27,264 nucleotides of DNA from Lachnospiraceae bacterium UBA3863. Its GTDB lineage: Bacteria; Bacillota; Clostridia; Lachnospirales; Lachnospiraceae. The stretch is from contig DGGX01000141.1 of the NCBI GenBank assembly GCA_002392385.1, forward strand, positions 19,069 through 46,332. The letters are read 5' to 3'. The position numbers were made by a program, and so were the translations under genes. This document shows, in pieces, positions 1-8,040 of this stretch (within the stretch, counting starts at the first letter, position 1; every line of letters starts with the position of its first letter). The notes under the pieces are model-generated. The model made no database searches. It was given only the letters and a program-made list of their open reading frames with translations, and was not told where the DNA came from.

Positions 1-341
1 TCGGCGGCAGCCCCCTGATCGGTGCATCCCTCGCGGGTCTGATCGTGGCCTTCATCTGCGGCGGCGCGACCGGCGCGACCGGCCTCCTCGGACCTATCCT
101 GACACCTGTTTACACCGCTATGGGCGCTAATCTGGAGATGGTCGGCCGTATCGTCATGGCCTCCGGTCATGTCACCGGCACACTGTGGAACGGCGGATTC
201 ATCAACACCGTCATCACCGGTATCGCCAAGGATACCTACAAGAACTGCTTCAAGTATTCCTTCCTGATCTGCACATTCTCCAATATCGTGGCTGTGATCG
301 TCGGTATCATCATCATGACCATCATGGGACCTTATGTCTGA
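1..341 (+). CDS. GntP-family organic-acid permease, C-terminal part (5' end outside window)
   Basis: The reading frame is open from the window edge (frame 3) to a stop at 339-341, so only about 112 C-terminal residues are visible. They are strongly hydrophobic. A Gly/Ala-rich segment (ICGGATGATGLLGPIL) and a later WNGGF motif line up with the end of the complete permease at 5651-6970 (ICGSGSGGLGIAAPIL, PHNGF). This makes it a second, divergent GntP-type secondary transporter, a family of proton symporters for gluconate and other small organic anions. It ends 24 bp before the hydratase gene and so is probably co-transcribed with it. The substrate is unknown. The family call rests mainly on similarity to the other permease in the window. 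Confidence 0.7.
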   Translation, partial: GGSPLIGASLAGLIVAFICGGATGATGLLGPILTPVYTAMGANLEMVGRIVMASGHVTGTLWNGGFINTVITGIAKDTYKNCFKYSFLICTFSNIVAVIVGIIIMTIMGPYV

Positions 342-365
342 TCAGTTTCTCGGAAAGGAGAGTAC

Positions 366-1250
366 ATGGATCTTATGAAATTCATCGGGACCTCCACCGG
401 TCCCAGAAAGATCGAATACAACTGGAGAGACATGGCGCTGTACGCCCTGGCGGTCGGCGCCGGTGAAAAAGATCTGCAGTACACCTTTGAGAAGAACATG
501 AAAGCGATCCCCAGCTTCGGCACTGTGCCGTACTGGAATGCTGTCAACAACTATCCCCAGAGACCGGCTCCTTATCCGGGCGCCTTCGTTGTACGCGAGG
601 CCCTGGAGAGGGAGGAAGGCGGCATCGTCAAGGGCCTTCACATGGAGCACACCCTGGTGATGCACCGTCCCATCGACCCCATTAAGGGCTCGCTGGTCTT
701 CGAGGATACGATCACCAATATCTATGACAGGGGAGAAGGCAAGGGCATCATCGTGGAGACCAAAGTCCCCGTGTACGATGAAGCCGGCAATCTCCTGTGT
801 GAGAACATCTCCAACACCATGTTCTTCACGCACGGAGGCTTCGGAGGCGAAGCACCTAAAAAGTCTTCCGTGAAAATACCTGACAGGGAGCCGGACTGCT
901 CACTGGAGTCGGTCCTCTCCCCGACAGCCAATATGCTGTATCGCCTGACGGGCGACACCAACAGGGTCCACGCGGATCCCGAGGTGGCGCAGGCAGAGGG
1001 ATTCCCCCGCCCCTTCATGCAGGGTCTCTGCTCCTTCGGTTATGCCTGCCGCATGGCCATAGAAGCGCTCATCCCCGGTGAACCGGAGAGAATGACCTGC
1101 ATCTCCGCCCAGATGCGCAGCATCTGCTTCCCCGGCAGCACCCTGCGTCTGGATGTCTGGAAGGAAGAGGAAGGCAGGGCGGTATTCAGGCTGGTCTGCG
1201 TGGAAGACGGCAAGCCGGTTCTGGACAGAGGGCTCTTTACCTGGAAATAA
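366..1250 (+). CDS. (R)-specific enoyl-CoA hydratase, double hot-dog MFE-2/MaoC type
   Basis: A protein of 294 residues built like the hydratase-2 part of eukaryotic multifunctional enzyme 2, with an N-terminal half hot-dog domain and a C-terminal catalytic MaoC domain. The N-terminal signature EYNWRDMALYALAVGAG (about residues 17-33) is typical. The hydratase-2 motif YRLTGDTNRVH (192-202) keeps the catalytic Asp197 and His202 and Asn199, although the usual Pro after Asn is Arg. FMQGLCSFGYACR (217-229) is the conserved follow-on segment. The family adds water reversibly to trans-2-enoyl-CoA to give (R)-3-hydroxyacyl-CoA. The ATG follows GGAAAGGAG at good spacing. Its neighbours, an acyl-CoA ligase and CoA-transferases, agree with work on CoA esters. 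A paralogue at 7134-8030 lacks the catalytic Asp. Direction and substrate are inference. Confidence 0.85.
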   Translation: MDLMKFIGTSTGPRKIEYNWRDMALYALAVGAGEKDLQYTFEKNMKAIPSFGTVPYWNAVNNYPQRPAPYPGAFVVREALEREEGGIVKGLHMEHTLVMHRPIDPIKGSLVFEDTITNIYDRGEGKGIIVETKVPVYDEAGNLLCENISNTMFFTHGGFGGEAPKKSSVKIPDREPDCSLESVLSPTANMLYRLTGDTNRVHADPEVAQAEGFPRPFMQGLCSFGYACRMAIEALIPGEPERMTCISAQMRSICFPGSTLRLDVWKEEEGRAVFRLVCVEDGKPVLDRGLFTWK

Positions 1251-1259
1251 GGAGTGAAG

Positions 1260-2897
1260 ATGCTCATAACGCAATTGATCACAGAAAATGCAAAGCACTA
1301 TCCCGATGAGCCGGCATTGATTGAAATCAACAGCAGGAAACAGATCCCCGGCAATGAAGAGGCCTATCGGAATGCCCGCAGAGAGCTGACCTGGAAAGAG
1401 ACAGAAGAAATGGTGTGCAGGATCGCCAACCTGTTTCTGGACAGAAGCTATGGCAAGGGCAGCCATATAGGCATCATCATGCGCAACAATCTGGAGTGGC
1501 TCCCGGTCTGGCTGGGAGTTCTCCGGATGGGGGGCGTGGTCGTTCCCCTCAATTACCGGAAAAGTGCAGAGGAGCTGTATGACCAGATCACCAGGGCTGA
1601 CCTGTGCGCGATCGTGGTGGACCCCTCCGCCGGACAGCGGCTCATGCCTGTACGCCACCGGCTCAGAAACGTTAAACAGGTCTTTGTATGCGGCAGCGGT
1701 TTCATGCTGCCCCAGGAGACGGAGAGTCTGCAGGAGGCCATTGAGAACAGTCGGCCTGAGGACCCGGGTATACCGTTGCTGCGTGAGGACGAGGCGGCGA
1801 TCTACTACTCTTCAGGAACGACCGGACAGCCCAAGGCAGTGGTCTATACCCACCATACGCTGGAAGAGGCCGTGATCCGTGAGTGGAAGAATCATCATCA
1901 GACCCACGGTGACTGCTTTATCTGCATCCCGCCGCTCTACCACGTGGGCGCCAAGCTCCACGCCTCCGGCAACCTCCTCGTGGGGGCGCCGACAGTGCTG
2001 ATGACAGGATTCAATGTGGCCTGCTTTTTCGAGATCCTTGAAAGAGAGAAGGTCAGCATCGCTTTCCTTCTGCTCCCCTGGGTACAGGACATCCTGGAAT
2101 GCCTGCGGGAGGGCACACTGGATCTTTCGGGACGGGACCTTCACGCTTTCCGCCTCCTCCACATGGGGGCACAGCTGATCCCGCCGGAGATCATCGCGAA
2201 GCTGCGCCGGCAGTGGCCGACCCTGTCGCTGGATATCAGCTACGGGCTCACGGAGTCCGGAGGGCCGGGCATCATGGACCTGGGAAGTGACAACATCGAT
2301 CGCGCGGGTTCCGTAGGCAGGCCTGCTCCCGGATGGGAGGCCATGATCACAGGACCCGACGGAAGCGAGATCACAGACGGTACGCCCGGAGAACTTCTGA
2401 TGAAGGGACCGGGCATGATGAAAGGATACCTGGACAATCCGGAGGCGACGGCCCAGGCGCTGGAGGGAGGATGGCTCCACACCGGCGATATCGCCCGCAG
2501 GGACAGCGACGGTTTCTATTATATCGTCGACCGGAAGAAAGACATCATCATCAGCGGAGGCGAGAATATCATTCCTGCTGAAGTGGAGCATTTCTTCCGG
2601 GAGCGCGGTGACATTGTAGACGCGGCGGTATTCGGCGTACCGCACAAGCGGCTCGGCGAGGTGGTGGCCGCCGTGGTCACGCTGTCGGCAGACAGTAAGG
2701 CTGGCCAGGAGGAGCTGGAAGCGTTTTGTGAGACGATCCCCTCCTTCATGCGGCCGCGGCATCTCTTTATCGGCCAGGTGATCCGCAACGCCACGGGCAA
2801 GGCAGATAAAAACGCCATGCGGAAACACTACGGTCCGATGTGCACGCCGGAGACTGATCTGCGCTGCCGACAGACCTGCTGCAAAGACAGACAGTAA
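1260..2897 (+). CDS. AMP-forming acyl-CoA synthetase (CaiC/BaiB-like)
   Basis: ANL-superfamily adenylating enzyme of about 545 residues that makes an acyl-CoA from a carboxylic acid, ATP and CoA. The core motifs are in order: P-loop YYSSGTTGQPK (182-192), YGLTE (329-333), WLHTGD (406-411), DRKKDIIISGGENI (425-438) and the C-terminal ATGK with the catalytic Lys near 515. I chose ATG 1260 because AAGGAG (1249-1254) sits 5 bp before it. A GTG at 1254 in the same frame overlaps that ribosome site. The gene begins 9 bp after the hydratase stop. The C-terminal tail carries an odd cysteine cluster (RCRQTCC) beyond the domain. Clustering with a CaiB/BaiF-like transferase recalls the carnitine (cai) and bile-acid (bai) systems, but the substrate pocket cannot be read. 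Confidence 0.9.
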   Translation: MLITQLITENAKHYPDEPALIEINSRKQIPGNEEAYRNARRELTWKETEEMVCRIANLFLDRSYGKGSHIGIIMRNNLEWLPVWLGVLRMGGVVVPLNYRKSAEELYDQITRADLCAIVVDPSAGQRLMPVRHRLRNVKQVFVCGSGFMLPQETESLQEAIENSRPEDPGIPLLREDEAAIYYSSGTTGQPKAVVYTHHTLEEAVIREWKNHHQTHGDCFICIPPLYHVGAKLHASGNLLVGAPTVLMTGFNVACFFEILEREKVSIAFLLLPWVQDILECLREGTLDLSGRDLHAFRLLHMGAQLIPPEIIAKLRRQWPTLSLDISYGLTESGGPGIMDLGSDNIDRAGSVGRPAPGWEAMITGPDGSEITDGTPGELLMKGPGMMKGYLDNPEATAQALEGGWLHTGDIARRDSDGFYYIVDRKKDIIISGGENIIPAEVEHFFRERGDIVDAAVFGVPHKRLGEVVAAVVTLSADSKAGQEELEAFCETIPSFMRPRHLFIGQVIRNATGKADKNAMRKHYGPMCTPETDLRCRQTCCKDRQ

Positions 2898-2935
2898 CTC
2901 AGAGAAACAGAAGATGAATAACAGGGAGAAGGATT

Positions 2936-4225
2936 ATGGCACAGAGATGGGAGACACTTGAAAGGATCCCCGCACCTGCAATGACACCGAAATTCGGGCC
3001 GCTGACGGGTATGCGTGTGCTTACTACCGGCGGATATCTGGCACTACCCAGGGCAGCAGTCATGCTGGGAGAATTCGGCGCTGAAGTGGTCTACCTGGAG
3101 CTTCCGGGTCACGGAGACAATTTCCGCAGCTTCTCGCCGATGATCGAAGATCCGAACGGCAAGAAGGTCGGCAGCGCGTGGGCAGCCATGCGGCGCAATA
3201 TCCTCAGCGTGACCCTGCAGACCAATCTCCGGAAGAATCCGGAGGCACGCGAGATCTTCAACTGCCTGATCAAAGAGGCGGACGTCTGGATCGAGAGCGT
3301 GGTCTGGCTGGAGAAGCTGGGGCTGTCAGACAAGGATCTTCTGGAGATCAATCCGAAGCTTGTTATCTGCCACATCAGCGGATACGGGAAGCCGGAGTTC
3401 GGCGGAGACCCAGCCATCTGCGATAAAGCGGCCTACGACATCAGCGGCCAGGCAGCCAGCGGCTGGATGATCCAGAACGGCGAACCGGACGGTGTACCTA
3501 TGCGCGGTAATCCGGGCCTGAGCGATTTCACCACCGGCTACTCGGCAGTGATCGGTGTCCTGCTCGCCTATATCAACGCGCAGAAGACCGGCCAGGGACA
3601 GGTGGTCGATGCCTCCATGTTCGAGGCGCAGGCCATGTACATCCAGGACTATGTGACTGCCTGGGTGGAAGCAGGCGTGATGAAACCCAGGACCGGCTCC
3701 AAGCAGTTCAACTTCCAGCCTTATGATGTATTTCTTGCCAGAGACGGCAAATACGTGGCTATGGGAGGCTTCGGTCCCGCGGTGTTCGAACGGATCGTCC
3801 GTGCGCTGGATCTGGATCCGGAGTACTACACCAGAGACTCGACGGGCAACGGCGTGGAAGCTGTCAATTCCCCCAAGGGAAGAGAATTTGACGCCTATGT
3901 CCGCAAATGGGTCGCGGACCGTGACGCCAAGGACGTCGTCGCTCACATGGACAAGTTCAAGGTGGCGGCACAGGTCGTCGTGGACGCCCAGGACATCGCC
4001 ACGGATCCTCATTGGATCGAGCGAGGCGACATCGTGAAGTACGAGGATCAGGAGCTGGGCCGCGATATCACGGCCGTCGGCGTGATCCCCAAGCTCTCCG
4101 GGACGCCCGGCCAGATCTGGCGCGGCGCTCCCCGTCTGGGACAGGATACAGATCTGGTCCTGAAGACACTCTGCGGATACAGCGAGGAAGAGATCCTGGC
4201 CTTCCGGGAGAAGGGCCTCATCTGA
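2936..4225 (+). CDS. Family III CoA-transferase, CaiB/BaiF subgroup
   Basis: A protein of 429 residues of the formyl-CoA transferase (CaiB/BaiF) family, which moves CoA between acids through a covalent Asp-acyl/CoA intermediate. The start PKFGPLTGMRVL and the end GQIWRGAPRLGQDT closely resemble carnitine CoA-transferase CaiB and bile-acid BaiF, closer than to FldA/HadA. The candidate catalytic aspartate is Asp197 in LSDFTTG, followed by TGQGQVVDASMFEAQ. The length matches BaiF (about 426). The ATG has AGGGAGAAGG just upstream and lies 38 bp after the ligase. Beside a ligase it may recycle CoA, the ligase priming the pathway and the transferase passing CoA from product to new substrate. That role is inference from the cai and bai systems. 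Confidence 0.9.
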   Translation: MAQRWETLERIPAPAMTPKFGPLTGMRVLTTGGYLALPRAAVMLGEFGAEVVYLELPGHGDNFRSFSPMIEDPNGKKVGSAWAAMRRNILSVTLQTNLRKNPEAREIFNCLIKEADVWIESVVWLEKLGLSDKDLLEINPKLVICHISGYGKPEFGGDPAICDKAAYDISGQAASGWMIQNGEPDGVPMRGNPGLSDFTTGYSAVIGVLLAYINAQKTGQGQVVDASMFEAQAMYIQDYVTAWVEAGVMKPRTGSKQFNFQPYDVFLARDGKYVAMGGFGPAVFERIVRALDLDPEYYTRDSTGNGVEAVNSPKGREFDAYVRKWVADRDAKDVVAHMDKFKVAAQVVVDAQDIATDPHWIERGDIVKYEDQELGRDITAVGVIPKLSGTPGQIWRGAPRLGQDTDLVLKTLCGYSEEEILAFREKGLI

Positions 4226-4285
4226 GATCCGTACATTTTAACATCGTTCAGCAATAAGAATCACTTATAGAGAAAGGAGCTCATT

Positions 4286-5524
4286 ATGTCAGAAATGTTT
4301 TGCGGTCAGCCTTTGAAGGGTATCAAAGTCGTGGACTTCACCGGTTACGGCGCAGGCCCCATGGCAGGCAGGATCCTCGGCGCCTGGGGCGCGGACGTCA
4401 TCAAGGTCGAGCCCCTCACCGGTGACGGCTCCCGTATCTCCGGTCTCGCGCTCGGACTTCGCGCGGACGAGGGTGCCAACCCGCACTACGAGCAGAAGGA
4501 CAGCAACAAGAGATCCATCGCTCTGAACCTGAAGACCAAAGAAGGCGCCGAGATCATGGACAAGCTCATTGCGGGCGCCAACATCTTCATCTCCAACTTC
4601 CGCATGAAAGCACTCAAGAAGCTCGGCCTGGACTATGAGACCATGTCCGCCAAGTATCCCCACATCATCTGGGGCAACATCAGCGGATTCGGCCATGAAG
4701 GCCCGGATGCTGACAATGCCGGTTTCGATACCGTTTCTTACTGGGCCAAGAGCGGCATGATGATCGACTGGTGCGAAGACGGCTATGCTCCTCTGATCCC
4801 TCCTTTCGGCCTTGGTGATACCGTCATCGGCGCTTATCTGGCCGGCGGCGTTGCCACCTGCCTGCTGCAGCAGAAGCTGACCGGCAAGGGCGAGAAGGTC
4901 GTGGCTTCCCTGTACGGAAGCGGCATGTACTCCCAGGCGTGGGTCCTGCAGTCCGTGTACAGAGGCGCCAAGTATCCCCGCAGCCGCAAGTATGCCGACA
5001 GCCCGATGCGCAACACCTACAAGACCAAGGACGGCGAGTGGGTCATGCTGTCCGTGCTGATGTATGACCGCTACTATCCGACCTTCGTCAAGATGATCGG
5101 ACATCCTGAGATGATCGACGATCCCCGTTACAACAGCGAGACCGGCATCATGCAGAACCAGGAGGCCAAGAGAGAGTTCGTCGAGATGATCGACGAGGTC
5201 TTCGCGACCAAGACCTGGGAGGAGTGGCACAAGATCCTGATCGAGAACGACATCGCTCATGACAAGATCAATCACCTGTCCGAAGTCCTTCTGGACAATC
5301 CGCAGACAGTTGCAAACAACAACGCGTATCTGTACAAGAACCGCGACGGCAGCGAAGACCTCATGGTCGCGGATCCCATCCGTTTCGGCGGCTTCTACAA
5401 GATCCCCTTCAAGAACGCTCCTCTGTGCGGCGAGCAGACCACCGAGATCCTGAACGAAATCGGCTACGACGCGGAGGCTGTCAAGGGCTTGATCGAGGCC
5501 GGCGTTGTGAAGCAGCACGACTGA
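4286..5524 (+). CDS. Family III CoA-transferase, FldA/HadA-like (copy 1)
   Basis: A protein of 412 residues of the CaiB/BaiF fold, nearer to FldA (cinnamoyl-CoA:phenyllactate CoA-transferase) and HadA (2-hydroxyisocaproate CoA-transferase) than to the transferase just upstream. Visible motifs are LKGIKVVDFTGYGAGPMAGR (10-29), WGADVIKVE, GLDYETMSAKYP and the candidate catalytic Asp178 in FGLGDTVIGA. It is clearly paralogous to the product of 8750-9961 (shared blocks around SNFRMKAL, PHIIWG and SYWAKSG). AGAAAGGAG precedes the ATG. Family members exchange CoA between a 2- or 3-hydroxy acid and its reduced or dehydrated product. Next to a hydratase and a permease, a hydroxy-acid substrate is plausible but unproven. 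Confidence 0.88.
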   Translation: MSEMFCGQPLKGIKVVDFTGYGAGPMAGRILGAWGADVIKVEPLTGDGSRISGLALGLRADEGANPHYEQKDSNKRSIALNLKTKEGAEIMDKLIAGANIFISNFRMKALKKLGLDYETMSAKYPHIIWGNISGFGHEGPDADNAGFDTVSYWAKSGMMIDWCEDGYAPLIPPFGLGDTVIGAYLAGGVATCLLQQKLTGKGEKVVASLYGSGMYSQAWVLQSVYRGAKYPRSRKYADSPMRNTYKTKDGEWVMLSVLMYDRYYPTFVKMIGHPEMIDDPRYNSETGIMQNQEAKREFVEMIDEVFATKTWEEWHKILIENDIAHDKINHLSEVLLDNPQTVANNNAYLYKNRDGSEDLMVADPIRFGGFYKIPFKNAPLCGEQTTEILNEIGYDAEAVKGLIEAGVVKQHD

Positions 5525-5545
5525 TCAAAAACGTGACCGGTCCGG

Positions 5546-5572
5546 GTGCGCGGCGCATGCCGCGCCGCGCAC
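5546..5572 (+). other. GC-rich intergenic hairpin between CoA-transferase and permease
   Basis: A perfect 10-bp inverted repeat (GTGCGCGGCG / CGCCGCGCAC) with a 7-base loop. No U-tract follows, so it is not a classic terminator. It may stabilise the upstream transcript end or lower permease expression. Confidence 0.55.
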
Positions 5573-5650
5573 TGCGGATCGTTAAGAGGGGAGAGACAGT
5601 TTTTATCAGGAGAGCGGCTACCAACCACTTTCCGGAATGGAGAGGGAACT

Positions 5651-6970
5651 ATGTCTGACATTTTAAGTATTATTGGAATGATCGTTGCCCTGGCAGCTCT
5701 GTCCTTCATGGTCATGAAGGGCGTGAACATTTTCATCGCTGCCATCGTGAGTTCGCTGATCGTCGCTGTTACCGGCGGCATTCCGCTCTACGAAGCACTG
5801 CAGACCAACTACATGGGCGGTTTCACAGGCTTCTTTGGCGGCAACTTCCTGATATTCGTGGCAGGCGCTATCATGGGCCAGGTCTATGAGAAGACCAACG
5901 GCGCCAAGGCGATCGCCCGCATGATCATCAACGGCCTGGGCAAGCAGGCGGCGATCGTGGCCGTTCCGCTGGCCATCGGTATCCTGACCTACGGCGGCAT
6001 CGCCGGTTTCGTGGTCTGCTTCGCAGTTTTCCCGATCGCTCTGGAGATCTACCGTGAGGCGGATATCCCGAGAAGATTTATCCCCGGTGCCATCGTCTTC
6101 GCGTGCTGCACCTTCTCCGCTATCGGCCCCGGCAACCCGCAGGTCGGAAACGTGGTCCTGCAGAATGCACTGGGAACGACCCTGATGGCCGGTGCCGTGG
6201 TCGGCTTTGTCGCCACCATCGTCACGCTGGTCGTAGGCGTCTTCATGCTGACGGTCATGGTCAAGAGGGCACAGGCGGCCGGTGAACATTTCGTCGCAAA
6301 GCCCACCGACAAATTCGATGACGACGCGGTCTGCCCCAACGGCTGGCTGGCACTGGCGCCTTTGGCACTTACTCTGATCCTGATCAACATCAAGGTCGGC
6401 GGAGCACAGATCATCCCTACCCCCTTCGGCGTGTTCCTGGGCTCCGTCCTTGCCTACATCGTGCTCAGAAAGTATAAGACCGATCCGACACCGGTCATGG
6501 ATCTGCTTGCGAACGGCATTCGCAATGCCGTCACAGCAGCTGCCAATACCTCGGCAGTCGTCGGTTTCGGCAGCGTTGTCAAGGCGGCCAGCGGCTTCCC
6601 GGTGCTGTGCTCTGCCATTGAGAACATCCCCGGCCCGCCGCTCGTAGCAGTGGCACTGGCAACCACCATTATTGCCGGTATCTGCGGCAGTGGCTCCGGC
6701 GGTCTGGGCATCGCCGCTCCGATCCTGAAACCCATCTTCGTTGACGGACTGGGCATCAACATCAACGTCCTGCACCGTATGATGATGGTCGCATCCTGCG
6801 GTCTGGATTCCCTGCCGCACAACGGATTCGTCGTCACCGTGATCAACGGTGTCTGCGGCGAGACCCACAAGGATGCCTACATGCCGGTCTTCTGGCTGAC
6901 CGTCGTCACGCCTCTTATTGCGACGGCTGTATCCATCATCCTGTTTACGCTGTTCCCGAATCTGCCGTAA
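5651..6970 (+). CDS. GntP-family organic-acid permease
   Basis: Secondary transporter of 439 residues with about 12 hydrophobic segments spread over the whole length, typical of the GntP (gluconate:proton symporter) family. Characteristic stretches are the N-terminal MKGVNIFIAAIVSSL, ILTYGGIAGFVVCFAVFPIA, the loop IGPGNPQVGNVVLQNALGT and a C-terminal SLPHNGFVVTVI. The frame is open upstream to 5546, but ATG 5651 is preceded by GAGAGGGA and starts with the expected first membrane helix, while the upstream segment encodes a hairpin. It is the last gene of block A before the terminator near 7050. Position suggests it imports the acid handled by the neighbouring ligase and transferases. GntP members carry many anions, so the substrate stays open. 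Confidence 0.85.
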   Translation: MSDILSIIGMIVALAALSFMVMKGVNIFIAAIVSSLIVAVTGGIPLYEALQTNYMGGFTGFFGGNFLIFVAGAIMGQVYEKTNGAKAIARMIINGLGKQAAIVAVPLAIGILTYGGIAGFVVCFAVFPIALEIYREADIPRRFIPGAIVFACCTFSAIGPGNPQVGNVVLQNALGTTLMAGAVVGFVATIVTLVVGVFMLTVMVKRAQAAGEHFVAKPTDKFDDDAVCPNGWLALAPLALTLILINIKVGGAQIIPTPFGVFLGSVLAYIVLRKYKTDPTPVMDLLANGIRNAVTAAANTSAVVGFGSVVKAASGFPVLCSAIENIPGPPLVAVALATTIIAGICGSGSGGLGIAAPILKPIFVDGLGININVLHRMMMVASCGLDSLPHNGFVVTVINGVCGETHKDAYMPVFWLTVVTPLIATAVSIILFTLFPNLP

Positions 6971-7031
6971 GGCTGTGACCGGGCTTTGTGACCATCCGAA
7001 AACAACCGGGGCAGTGATCTGATCCGGCACC

Positions 7032-7065
7032 AAAAGGGCCCCCGCACTTGCCGGGAGCCCTTTTT
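7032..7065 (+). terminator. Rho-independent terminator ending block A
   Basis: Stem AAAAGGGC / GCCCTTTT, then one C/A mismatch and CCCG / CGGG around a 7-base loop, followed by a five-T run. It lies 61 bp after the permease stop. Confidence 0.9.
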
Positions 7066-7073
7066 CAAAAAAA

Positions 7074-7092
7074 GGCTTCTTCCTGCGAAGCC
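7074..7092. other. Small inverted repeat upstream of block B
   Basis: GGCTTC and GAAGCC separated by 7 bases, between the block A terminator and the ribosome site of the second hydratase. It could be an operator or a leader hairpin. No convincing -35/-10 or -24/-12 promoter was found in the 68 bp between the terminator and 7134. Confidence 0.35.
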
Positions 7093-7133
7093 ATCCTGTT
7101 GTAATTGTAATGATTTTTTGAAGGAGGGCGAAG

Positions 7134-8030
7134 ATGAATCTGAAGAATTACAGGACTCCCGAGGACTGGATCGGATACAGAGACCACGACAAATCGGTCG
7201 AGTACAACTACCGGGACGTCGTTCTATATGCTGTTGCGGTCGGCGCCGGCAAGGATGAGCTGCAGTATGTATGGGAGAAGAGCGATGATTTCCAGGCGAT
7301 CCCTACTTTCGCCGTAGAGCCGAGTTTCTGCGGTTATCACCAGCCGCGGTCCTGGACTTTGAATCACCCCAGCATGCTGGTACAGGAGTCACTGGGAGAT
7401 GCGGAAGGGATGGATTTCTCACAGGAGTTTTTCCTGTACCGTCCTTTTGATCCGCTGAAGGGCACGTTTATCTGGCATAACGAGATCAATAAGATCTATG
7501 ACAGAGGCCCCGGGAAGGGCATCCTCTGCGCGGTGGACCAGCCGATCTACGATGAGGCATGCCGGCCGCTTGGCAAGCTCGTCAGCACGACGGTCGTCTT
7601 CGCGGGCGGCGGCTTCGGCGGGGAGAAGCCTCCCAAACCGGTGTCCCTGATCCCCGACAGAGTCCCGGATTACGTAAAGGACGAGTGGATCCCGGAGATG
7701 AACCAGGTGATCTACGGTGCGGCGACTGGGACGTCGATCCCTGTGCACAGCGACGGAGAATACTGCAGAAGAATCGGAATGAAGGATGTCGTCATACATG
7801 GCCAGGTGGTCTTCGGCTACGCCGCCCGTATGGCAATCGAGGGCTTCATACCCGGAGAGGGCTTCCGCATGACGCACATGTTCACGAGCATCCGCAATCC
7901 CACATATCCCAACAGCCATATCCGATTCGAAGGCTGGAAGATCGCAGAGGGAAAGGTCGCCTTCCGGCTGACTGACACGGATACGGACCGTCCGCTTCTG
8001 ATCAACGGACTGTTTGAATACAGAGAATAG
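7134..8030 (+). CDS. Hydratase-2-like double hot-dog protein lacking the catalytic Asp
   Basis: A protein of 298 residues paralogous to the product of 366-1250. Shared features are EYNYRDVVLYAVAVGAG (23-39), the block around YDRGPGKGI and GQVVFGYAARMAIEGFIPGE. At the active-site motif, where family members have G-D-x-N-P-x-H, this protein reads GTSIPVH (199-205). His205 remains, but the catalytic Asp is Thr200 and the Asn is Ile202, with one extra residue just upstream. AAGGAGGGCG before the ATG is strong, and the frame is full length, so this is not simple decay. It may be a non-catalytic partner of the other hydratase, a CoA-ester binding protein, or an enzyme with different chemistry. Family assignment is firm; function is open. 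Confidence 0.82.
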   Translation: MNLKNYRTPEDWIGYRDHDKSVEYNYRDVVLYAVAVGAGKDELQYVWEKSDDFQAIPTFAVEPSFCGYHQPRSWTLNHPSMLVQESLGDAEGMDFSQEFFLYRPFDPLKGTFIWHNEINKIYDRGPGKGILCAVDQPIYDEACRPLGKLVSTTVVFAGGGFGGEKPPKPVSLIPDRVPDYVKDEWIPEMNQVIYGAATGTSIPVHSDGEYCRRIGMKDVVIHGQVVFGYAARMAIEGFIPGEGFRMTHMFTSIRNPTYPNSHIRFEGWKIAEGKVAFRLTDTDTDRPLLINGLFEYRE

Positions 8031-8040
8031 AGGAAAATGC

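Noticed and set aside
5663..7033. 456-codon open frame on the - strand opposite the GntP permease
   Set aside because: Its product is rich in Asp, His, Gln and Gly without any family signature; it is the mirror of the real gene's codon bias.
7066..7133. Sigma-54 promoter in front of block B
   Set aside because: No GG and GC pair with -24/-12 spacing and context was found in this short gap.
8014..8040. Upstream TTG start for the YczE-like gene
   Set aside because: It overlaps the hydratase gene and lacks a ribosome site, while GTG 8041 has AGAGGA 6 bp before it.
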